From positions 84,414 to 148,413 of the forward strand of contig WGMT01000053.1 in NCBI GenBank assembly GCA_016124945.1: DNA of 64,000 nt, given 5' to 3'. The notes under the pieces are model-generated. The model worked only from the letters and a program-made list of their open reading frames with translations. It had not been told where the DNA came from and did no database searches. Source of the stretch: a bacterium. GTDB taxonomy: Bacteria; Chloroflexota; Anaerolineae; Caldilineales; Caldilineaceae. Shown here piece after piece: positions 8,630-15,390 of the stretch (position 1 is its first letter; each line of letters starts with the position of its first letter). Made by a program: the position numbers and the translations under genes.

Positions 8630-9994
8630 ATGACCGAATCCAACGAAGCCGCCATCAAAACCATCCCGTCGAACCTGGAGGCTGAACGCGCCGTCCTCGG
8701 CTCGTTGCTCATCGATCCCGATGCTGTCATCAAAATCGCCAGTTTCCTGCGCGCCGAAGACTTTTACCGTGAGCGCCATCAGTGGATCTACCGCGCCCTT
8801 TCCAGCCTGCACGAGCGCCGCGAACCGGCGGATTTCGTCACCCTGGTCGATGAGTTGGAACGTCAAGAACAACTTGACGATGTGGGCGGCCCGGCCTACA
8901 TCACCGAACTGATCAACAGCACACCTACGGCGATCTACGTCGACTACTACGCCCGTATCGTCGAGCGGACGGCTATCTTGCGGCGGCTGATTGGCGCGGC
9001 GGGCAAGATTGCCGAACTGGCCTACGACGAAAGCAACGATGTCGACGATGTTGTGGATAAGGCCGAGCAAATTATTTTCGGCGTCAGCGAGAGCCGCATC
9101 CATCGCGAATTGACGCCTATCGGCACCATCATGCAAAACGTTGTGGATCAGATCGATTTCCTCGCTCGTAATCAGAACACACTGATGGGTGTGCCCAGCG
9201 GCTTCAACATGCTCGACAAATTACTGGGCGGCTTCCAAAAGAGTGATCTGATTATCCTGGCCGGTCGCCCTGGTATGGGCAAGAGCAGCTTGGGGTTGGG
9301 GATCGCCCAGAACGCAGCCAAACGCTACAACGCCCGTGTCGCCGTCTTCAGCCTGGAAATGAGCAACGAACAGCTTGTACAGCGTCTGCTCTCCGTCGAG
9401 TCGGCCATCGACAGCCACCGCCTGCGCCTGGGGCATATCTACGAAGAAGAGTGGCCGATCCTCATGGAAGCGGCCAATACCCTCGCCACCACCCACATCT
9501 TCATCGATGACACCCCCGGCGTCTCGGTGATGGATGTGCGCACAAAAGCGCGGCGGCTCTATGCCGAACACGGCCTCGACATGATTGTCATCGACTACAT
9601 GCAGTTGATGACCGGCGGTGGCAACAGCCGCGGCGGCGAAAATCGCCAGCAGGAGATCAGCTATATCAGCCGTTCGCTTAAAGAACTGGCCCGCGAACTC
9701 AACGTCCCGGTTGTCGCCCTCAGCCAGCTCAGTCGCGCCGTCGAAAGCCGTGCAGACAAGCGTCCTATGCTGTCGGATCTACGCGAGAGCGGGTCAATTG
9801 AGCAAGACGCGGACGTCGTCCTCTTTGTCTACCGCGAGGACTACTACGTCGAAGATACGGATCGGCAAAACATTGCCGACATTCTGGTGGCCAAGCACCG
9901 TCACGGTTCCACCGGCACCGTCAGTCTCTTCTTCCGCAAAGAGCTCACCCAATTCCGTGATCTGGAAATTCAACACGAGGAATTGGAGTACTGA
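8630..9994 (+). CDS. dnaB: Replicative DNA helicase DnaB
   Basis: The 454-aa hexameric helicase unwinds DNA at the replication fork. The N-terminal domain starts with the family hallmark (IPSNLEAERAVLGSLL). The RecA-like C-terminal domain has Walker A GRPGMGKSS, the FSLEMS segment, Walker B MIVIDYMQLM and the QEISYISRSLKELARELNVP/ALSQLSR region. No intein is present. The start at 8630 fits the family length; an upstream in-frame start at 8498 would translate through the terminator hairpin. The next two genes are its likely loading partners. Confidence 0.97.
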   Translation: MTESNEAAIKTIPSNLEAERAVLGSLLIDPDAVIKIASFLRAEDFYRERHQWIYRALSSLHERREPADFVTLVDELERQEQLDDVGGPAYITELINSTPTAIYVDYYARIVERTAILRRLIGAAGKIAELAYDESNDVDDVVDKAEQIIFGVSESRIHRELTPIGTIMQNVVDQIDFLARNQNTLMGVPSGFNMLDKLLGGFQKSDLIILAGRPGMGKSSLGLGIAQNAAKRYNARVAVFSLEMSNEQLVQRLLSVESAIDSHRLRLGHIYEEEWPILMEAANTLATTHIFIDDTPGVSVMDVRTKARRLYAEHGLDMIVIDYMQLMTGGGNSRGGENRQQEISYISRSLKELARELNVPVVALSQLSRAVESRADKRPMLSDLRESGSIEQDADVVLFVYREDYYVEDTDRQNIADILVAKHRHGSTGTVSLFFRKELTQFRDLEIQHEELEY

Positions 9995-10010
9995 GAGAGT
10001 CTTTTTTATT

Positions 10011-10760
10011 ATGCCCAAACCACTGCCAGGCTTTATCGGATTCCCTGACAAAAAAATGAAACCGGTGATCGTGCCTGATCTCTTCTTCACCGATCTGTTG
10101 CCACAGATCGACGATCTGGCCGAACTCAAATTGACGGTCTACGCCTTCTGGCTGCTCAATGAGCAGAGCGGCGATCTACGCTATTTGCGCGGCGACGATC
10201 TACGCGCCGACGATACCCTGCTACGCAGCCTCAATCTTGAAAGCGACCTGCGCTCGCCGCTGATGACACTGGAAGACGCCCTGGAACGTGCCACCGCCCG
10301 TCAAACGCTCCTGCGCATGGAAGTGGAAACAGGACAGGGCGAGTCGCTGCTCAGTGAAGACTGGTACTTCCTCAACACCGCCAAAGGACGTCAGGCCGTG
10401 GCCATGATCCGGCAAGGACGGCTGGCCGATCTGCAAAAGATCCTGCCCGAAGAGGCGCGACTCAGTGTGGAACGGCCCAACGTCTTCATTCTTTACGAAC
10501 AAAATATCGGTATGATGACCGAAATCATCGCCGAACAACTGCGCGACATGGAAAAGACCTACCCGCCAGACTGGATCGAAGAAGCGTTCGAGATTGCCGT
10601 AAGCAACAACAAACGGGCGCTGCGCTACATCCAGGCTGTGCTAAAACGGTGGGAAACAGAAGGGAAGGACGAAGGTTATGGAAGATCTGGACGGTCTTCT
10701 GCGCAAGCTGAGCCCAAAAACTACACGCCCGACGAATTCTCCGACGTCATTCGGAGTTGA
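10011..10760 (+). CDS. DnaD-like primosomal protein
   Basis: The 249-aa protein has an N-terminal winged-helix-like region (PDLFFTDLLPQIDDLAELKLTVYAFWLL) and a C-terminal DnaD/DnaB2-type helical domain at about 155-225 ending PPDWIEEAFEIAVSNNKRAL then YIQAVLKRWETEG. DnaD-type proteins link origin or restart proteins to helicase loading in Firmicutes. It starts 16 bp after dnaB, and its last 83 bp overlap the next gene in another frame, so the three are almost surely co-transcribed. Function is inferred from the domain and location. Confidence 0.85.
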   Translation: MPKPLPGFIGFPDKKMKPVIVPDLFFTDLLPQIDDLAELKLTVYAFWLLNEQSGDLRYLRGDDLRADDTLLRSLNLESDLRSPLMTLEDALERATARQTLLRMEVETGQGESLLSEDWYFLNTAKGRQAVAMIRQGRLADLQKILPEEARLSVERPNVFILYEQNIGMMTEIIAEQLRDMEKTYPPDWIEEAFEIAVSNNKRALRYIQAVLKRWETEGKDEGYGRSGRSSAQAEPKNYTPDEFSDVIRS

Positions 10761-12171
10761 GGACGGTTACCGCAGCAGTCGTGCCATCACCCGGCCCGCC
10801 GATGACGATGTGATCCGTCCGGCAGGGCCGCCGCCGCTACCGCCGCGCCCGCAAGGTCCGCAAGGTCCCGGTGGCAACCATTGCCCCATCTGTGGCGGCA
10901 CAGGCTTCATCCTCAAGGACGTGCCACTGGGCCATCCCGACTTTGGCAAGGCGATCCCTTGCAAGTGCAAAGAGGAAGAACGTCAGTGGCGGCGGTTGAA
11001 CGCCTTCCAAAGTATGAGCAACCTGGAGGCGATGGCACGCTTCAACTTCGACAATTTCATTGCCGAACCGTCGTGGCTACCGTTGCAGACGCAGCAGGTG
11101 TTGCGCCGCGCCCACGAAAGCGCCCGTCATTTCGCCGCCATGCCTGAAGGTTGGCTCCTGCTCACCGGCACCTACGGTTGCGGCAAGACACACCTTGCCG
11201 CCGCCATTGCCAATCAGCGCGTAGACCAGGGGCAGCCCGCCGTCTTCGTGGTGATGCCCGATCTGCTTGATCACCTGCGCTCGGCCTTCGGCCCTAACAG
11301 CGAGGTGACCTACGACCGGCTCTTTGAGCAGGTGCGTGAGACGAAGTTGCTTGTCCTCGACGATTTGGGCACACAGAGCAGCACACCCTGGGCACAGGAG
11401 AAGCTCTTCCAGTTGCTCAACCATCGTTACAACGGTCAACTGCCTACGGTGATCACCACCAACCAGCGCCTCGAAGACATGGATCAGCGCATCCGCAGCC
11501 GCCTTATGGACATCAACCTGGTGGAGCGCATCCACATCACCGCGCCCGACTTCCGATCCGGCGCCAACCCGAGCCAGGGCGAACTGAGTACGCTCTCTTT
11601 GCACCATGCACAGCACTTCCACAGCTTCGAGATCAACCGGCGCAGCCTCTCCGCCGAAGAATTGAGCAACTTGCGCCGCGTGCGCGATGCTGCGCTCTCC
11701 TTTGCCGAAGAACCGCTGGGGTGGCTTGTCCTGATGGGGACGCATGGCGTGGGCAAGACACATCTGGCTGCGGCCATCGCCAATCTTCAACGCGAACAAG
11801 GACGTAACGACGCCATGTTCGTCGTGGTGCCCGATTTCCTTGACTATCTGCGTGGCGCATTCAATCCGCAGTCGCCCATCCCCTATGATCGCCGCTTCGA
11901 CGAGGTCAAGAAAGCGCCCTTGCTCGTTTTCGACGACCTGGGCACTGAAAGCGCCACCCCCTGGGCCAAGGAAAAGCTCTTCCAACTGCTTAACTACCGC
12001 TACAGCGCCAACCTGCCCACCGTCATCACCACCAGCGCCGAACCCGGCGAGATCGAACCCTGGCTGCGCACGCGTATGTTCGACGTCGACCGCTGCCAGG
12101 TGTGGGCGCTGAAGGTTGCCAGTTATCGCGGTGGCGCGGATCAACAGGCGCGGCGCAAAGGAAAAAACTGA
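10678..12171 (+). CDS. Helicase-loader-like protein with two tandem DnaC-type ATPase domains
   Basis: The 497-aa protein has a Pro-rich N-terminus, a Cys cluster (C69, C72, C95, C97; likely zinc-binding), then two consecutive DnaC/IstB-type AAA+ domains. Domain 1 has Walker A at 164-171 (GTYGCGKT), Walker B LLVLDDLG at 224-231, sensor TTN and Arg-finger-like RSR. Domain 2 has Walker A at 354-361 (GTHGVGKT), Walker B LLVFDDLG at 415-422 and RTR, but TTS replaces the TTN sensor. Normal DnaC or DnaI has one such domain in ~250-310 aa. Co-location with dnaB and a DnaD-like gene points to loading DnaB onto DNA. The ATG overlaps the upstream gene, and a GAAGG sequence precedes it. Confidence 0.9.
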   Translation: MEDLDGLLRKLSPKTTRPTNSPTSFGVEDGYRSSRAITRPADDDVIRPAGPPPLPPRPQGPQGPGGNHCPICGGTGFILKDVPLGHPDFGKAIPCKCKEEERQWRRLNAFQSMSNLEAMARFNFDNFIAEPSWLPLQTQQVLRRAHESARHFAAMPEGWLLLTGTYGCGKTHLAAAIANQRVDQGQPAVFVVMPDLLDHLRSAFGPNSEVTYDRLFEQVRETKLLVLDDLGTQSSTPWAQEKLFQLLNHRYNGQLPTVITTNQRLEDMDQRIRSRLMDINLVERIHITAPDFRSGANPSQGELSTLSLHHAQHFHSFEINRRSLSAEELSNLRRVRDAALSFAEEPLGWLVLMGTHGVGKTHLAAAIANLQREQGRNDAMFVVVPDFLDYLRGAFNPQSPIPYDRRFDEVKKAPLLVFDDLGTESATPWAKEKLFQLLNYRYSANLPTVITTSAEPGEIEPWLRTRMFDVDRCQVWALKVASYRGGADQQARRKGKN

Positions 12172-12174
12172 GAG

Positions 12175-12200
12175 AAGGCAAAAGGCAAATTGCAAAAGGC
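12175..12200. repeat. Heptad-period repeat (AAGGCAA type)
   Basis: Units aaggcaa, aaggcaa, attgcaa, aaggcta follow each other with a 7-bp period, starting four bases after the stop of the tandem ATPase gene. Confidence 0.65.
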
Positions 12201-12286
12201 TAGAGATATTGTCTGGTGTCCATTCTCTGTTTCTACTTCCTGCTCATCCTGAAATCCGTGTCCTCTCTGGAACCTCGTCTAGGTTT

Positions 12287-12314
12287 TTGTCGTTAATGGG
12301 GCGTATGCTATAGT
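12287..12314 (+). promoter_or_regulatory. Promoter of SH3-domain lipoprotein gene
   Basis: TTGTCG (12287-12292) and TATAGT (12309-12314) are separated by 16 bp. The ATG follows about 88 bp downstream. Two direct copies of gattctctacgaa lie in the leader (about 12371-12396). Confidence 0.5.
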
Positions 12315-12401
12315 ACCTTGCCGTCTGGTAATCAGATATCTTGTCCTGTCAAGGCTCGATTCGCACTTAGATTCTCTACGAAGATTCTCTACGAAAAATT
12401 G

Positions 12402-13418
12402 ATGATGCAAATACAAAAACTTGGTTTTTTCACTGTTCTCCTGTTGACGCTTTCGCTTGCGGCCTGTGGTCCGGCTGAGTCGGTTCAGCCTCCGTTGCCG
12501 ACCAATACACCTGTACCAACCTTTACGCCGACGCCTGAAGTTGTGGTTGCGCCGGTAGATCCTGCGGTGGCGGCTACAGCGCAGGCGCAAGCCACCAGCG
12601 ATGCCGCACAGGGATCACAAGTGGTATCGCAGCCGCCCACTGAACAGCCTGCCGCAGAGCAACCCGCGCCACCGGCTGAACCAACTGCTACAGAGACACC
12701 TGCGCCGCCCGCAGACCCGGCCGTGGTGACAAACCAGGGCATGAACGTGCGTAGCGGCCCCGGCACCAACTATGCCGTGATCGGTTCTGCCACAGCCGGG
12801 CAGCGCTTCATCGTCACCGGCAAGAATCCGCAAGGCGATTGGTGGCAGGTCAACTTCAACGGGCAAAACGGATGGGTCTTCGGTCCGTTGGTCTCGGCGC
12901 AGAACACCGGCAGTGTGCAGGTGGCCGCCAATATTCCCGCTCCGCCGCCGACGGCTGTACCGGCCCCACCTACGGCCACGCCAGTCCCGCCGCCGCCTAC
13001 TGCACCACCTGAGCCAGTGGCACCGCCTGAACCAGTGGCACCACCTGCACCGCGGTACAAATTCAACATTGCGGTCGTTGGGCGTTGTGATCCCAATGGG
13101 GGTGTCACCTATGTACAGGGGAAGACCTATGTGGGTGGCGTGCCGCAGAGCGGTGATTGGTCTGTTGCCTTCAGTTACGCGCCTGACGGCCCCATTGTGG
13201 CCTCGATCAAGGCGGGGCCACATCTGAACTATGAGGGCTGGGATCAGGGCTTCTACTCCCACATCTTGCAGTCGGATGGTCCACGTGAGGGGAATTGGTT
13301 CTTCTGGGTCGTCGATCCGGCTGGCAATCGCATCTCAGAAATGGCCAACGTGCGCACTGACGGTCAAGCCGGCGATGGGAAGTGTCAGCAGGCGGTCGTT
13401 GATTTTGATAGTCGCTAA
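12402..13418 (+). CDS. Lipoprotein with bacterial SH3 domain
   Basis: The 338-aa protein has a lipoprotein signal peptide (hydrophobic core then LAAC, Cys about 24). A long Thr/Pro/Ala/Gln-rich linker follows, then a bacterial SH3 domain (MNVRSGPGTNYAVIGSATAG ... GDWWQVNFNGQNGWVFGPLV), a second Pro-rich linker and a C-terminal ~120-residue domain that I do not recognise. SH3b domains usually bind peptidoglycan or cell-wall ligands, so a surface-anchored role is likely. The start is chosen because it opens the signal peptide; two ATGs in tandem (12402, 12405) are possible. Confidence 0.8.
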   Translation: MMQIQKLGFFTVLLLTLSLAACGPAESVQPPLPTNTPVPTFTPTPEVVVAPVDPAVAATAQAQATSDAAQGSQVVSQPPTEQPAAEQPAPPAEPTATETPAPPADPAVVTNQGMNVRSGPGTNYAVIGSATAGQRFIVTGKNPQGDWWQVNFNGQNGWVFGPLVSAQNTGSVQVAANIPAPPPTAVPAPPTATPVPPPPTAPPEPVAPPEPVAPPAPRYKFNIAVVGRCDPNGGVTYVQGKTYVGGVPQSGDWSVAFSYAPDGPIVASIKAGPHLNYEGWDQGFYSHILQSDGPREGNWFFWVVDPAGNRISEMANVRTDGQAGDGKCQQAVVDFDSR

Positions 13419-13451
13419 ACTTTGAACCTTGGTAGGCATGAGGATCTAGTG

Positions 13452-13706
13452 ATGGTCACACTTGACGAAGCTCTTGACACTGTCGATCAATTGTCCGTTG
13501 AACAACAGGACATGCTCATAGAGATTCTCTGGCGGCGGCAAGTTGAGCGCAGACGAACAGAAATCGCACTGAATGCAGAAAACTCACTCAAGGAGTATTA
13601 TGCAGGATCGTTGCACCCGATGAGTGCAGAATTGGTAATCGCAGCGTTGCGTCAGGAACTCACCAGCACCATCGATGAGGAAGACGCATGCGAGAACTTG
13701 TCTTAA
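13452..13706 (+). CDS. Antitoxin-like protein of a type II toxin-antitoxin pair
   Basis: The 84-aa protein begins MVTLDEALDTVDQLSVEQQ, a helical opening typical of small antitoxins of the addiction-module type. GAGGA lies at a good distance before the ATG. It overlaps the next frame by 19 bp, the usual arrangement of antitoxin followed by toxin. Its identity rests on this arrangement and the RelE-like product downstream; no experiment is implied. If the toxin is inactive, this antitoxin may be an orphan. Confidence 0.65.
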   Translation: MVTLDEALDTVDQLSVEQQDMLIEILWRRQVERRRTEIALNAENSLKEYYAGSLHPMSAELVIAALRQELTSTIDEEDACENLS

Positions 13707-13972
13707 CGCCAAAGTTTCGACGTGCATTTCCTAAGTTTGTCCGTAACGATTCTACTTTATAGGTGAAAATCGAGCAGACATTGGTGAAAATGCAAGAAGA
13801 TGTGTTTTCTCCAAGCCTTGGTACGCACAAATTATCGGGCAATCTACAAGGGCTGCGGGCTTGTTCCTGTGGTTATGACTGTCGAATTGTATTCATTATT
13901 GAAAGCGATTTGCAGACACAGTCCGAAGTAATTATCTTGCTCGATATCGGTACACATGATGAGGTCTATTAG
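13688..13972 (+). pseudogene. RelE/YafQ-type toxin interrupted by an in-frame amber codon
   Basis: Read through, the frame gives a 94-residue RelE/ParE-superfamily toxin: MRELVLTPKFRRAFPKFVRN at the start, then VFSPSLGTHKLSG, GLRACSCGYDCRIVF and IILLDIGTHDEVY at the end. Codon 25 is TAG (13760-13762), splitting the toxin into a 24-residue fragment and a remainder that starts with GTG. A one-base change from CAG (Gln) would explain it. GAGGAAGACGC before the ATG supports the original start. The last bases overlap the ATG of the next gene. The toxin is probably inactive unless the stop is suppressed. Confidence 0.75.
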
Positions 13973-15266
13973 TTCCTTGCCTGTTGAATTTCGTTCTGCG
14001 CTGAAACAAACTTTGATACTCTGGACCGGCCTGCTGATCTTCGGCGGGCTGGTTTTTTTCCTGTTGAGTACGCCGCCCGCCCGCCAGTGGTTATGGCAAC
14101 AGACCGGCGAACGCGATCTGCTACCACAGATCAAAGGGCTCACCGATCTGGCCGCGGATCTGCTGCGCCCGCGCCTCGTCCTCGCCGAAGACGCGGTTGG
14201 TCCTGGCGCAGATGTGAACCCGTTCGGCGTTAACGTCTTCTTGGAACAGGAGGCCGAGGAGGCCAAACGCGAACAATTGGTGCGTATGGCTTCGGAAGCC
14301 GGTTTCCACTGGCTGCGCCAGGAATTCCCCTGGGAAGACATCGAAATCCACGGCAAAGGTGACTTTGAGGACCGCCGTCACGAGCCCTACCGCTCCGCCT
14401 GGGACAAGTACGATCATATCGTTTCTTTGACCAACCAGTACGACATGGAACTGATCGTGCGCCTGAGCAACCCGCCGCAGTGGACACGCGCCGGCGGCGA
14501 CGAAGTGGGCACCTACGCCCCACCCGACGATTTCGCCGATTATGCTGATTTTGCCCGCGCCGTCGCCGAACGTTACCGCGGCCAGGTGCGTTACTACCAA
14601 CTCTGGAACGAGCCGAATATTTACCCGGAGTGGGGTAAGGCACCGGTTAACCCCGAAGCCTACGTCGAGTTGCTACGGGTGGGCGCCGAAGCGATCCGCG
14701 CCGTCGATCCCGATGCTGTGATCATCGCCGGTGCGTTGGCTGCCACCATCGACCTGGACGGCACGCTTTCGCCTGAACATAACTTCACCGATCTGCTTTT
14801 TTTTCAGCGCATGTACGATGCCGGCGCTGCACCCTATTTCGACATCATGGCCGTGCAGGGCTACGGCCTCTGGTCGGGGCCGACGGATCGACGGATGCAC
14901 CCGCGGGTGATGAACTTTGGTCGTCCTCAGTATGTGCGCGATCTCATGGTTGCCAACGGCGACACACACAAGCCGATCTGGATCAGCGAGATGAACTGGA
15001 ACGCCGCGCCCGAAGACGTAAATCCACGTTTTGGGCGTGTGTCGCTCACCGAACAGGCCGAAAACCTGCCGCTGGCTTATGCGCGCATTCAGGACGACTG
15101 GCCGTGGTTGGGCGTCGCCAACGTCTGGTACCTCAAGCGCGCCACCGACGCCTGGGAATTGGAACGCAAACCCGAAGCCTACTTCCGCCTGTTGGCCCCT
15201 GATTTCACGCCACAGCCGGTGTACGAGGCCATACGCGCGTATATGCAGACGACCGACGACCGATGA
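13956..15266 (+). CDS. Membrane-anchored glycoside hydrolase-like protein (GH5/GH39 TIM-barrel type)
   Basis: The 436-aa protein has one N-terminal membrane segment (about residues 18-37) and then an extracytoplasmic TIM-barrel. The WNEPNIYPEW motif supplies a probable acid/base Glu, and WISEMNWN near the C-terminus a probable nucleophile Glu, as in clan GH-A enzymes. A sugar-polymer substrate is expected but cannot be named. Its ATG at 13956 overlaps the toxin remnant and has no clear ribosome-binding site, so coupling is possible. The last five codons (TTDDR) are encoded by the start of a heptad repeat. Confidence 0.8.
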   Translation: MMRSISSLPVEFRSALKQTLILWTGLLIFGGLVFFLLSTPPARQWLWQQTGERDLLPQIKGLTDLAADLLRPRLVLAEDAVGPGADVNPFGVNVFLEQEAEEAKREQLVRMASEAGFHWLRQEFPWEDIEIHGKGDFEDRRHEPYRSAWDKYDHIVSLTNQYDMELIVRLSNPPQWTRAGGDEVGTYAPPDDFADYADFARAVAERYRGQVRYYQLWNEPNIYPEWGKAPVNPEAYVELLRVGAEAIRAVDPDAVIIAGALAATIDLDGTLSPEHNFTDLLFFQRMYDAGAAPYFDIMAVQGYGLWSGPTDRRMHPRVMNFGRPQYVRDLMVANGDTHKPIWISEMNWNAAPEDVNPRFGRVSLTEQAENLPLAYARIQDDWPWLGVANVWYLKRATDAWELERKPEAYFRLLAPDFTPQPVYEAIRAYMQTTDDR

Positions 15267-15288
15267 CGAACGACCGACGACGGACGAC
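15247..15288. repeat. Heptad-period repeat (GACGACC type) overlapping a stop codon
   Basis: Six units in strict 7-bp register: gacgacc, gacgacc, gatgacg, aacgacc, gacgacg, gacgacc. The TGA of the glycoside hydrolase gene (15264-15266) lies inside it. Confidence 0.75.
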
Positions 15289-15312
15289 CCAATAGCATCT
15301 GAACAGGCTTAA

Positions 15313-15375
15313 CCTTCATCCATCGTCCATCACCCTACTTCGTTCACCCCACACCGTTCACCCCATACCGTAGCG
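15313..15375. repeat. Heptad-period repeat before the GT39 gene
   Basis: Nine consecutive 7-bp units can be aligned (ccttcat, ccatcgt, ccatcac, cctactt, cgttcac, cccacac, cgttcac, cccatac, cgtagcg). The end contains a near-perfect 14-bp direct duplication. Confidence 0.7.
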
Positions 15376-15390
15376 AGACGATCCGCCAAA

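Noticed and set aside
11077..12195. 372-aa minus-strand frame
   Set aside because: Antisense to the tandem ATPase gene whose two Walker motifs are unmistakable.
13760..13762. TAG in the toxin frame as a pyrrolysine codon
   Set aside because: No Pyl genes in the window, and homologous toxins usually have an ordinary residue here; a nonsense mutation is simpler.
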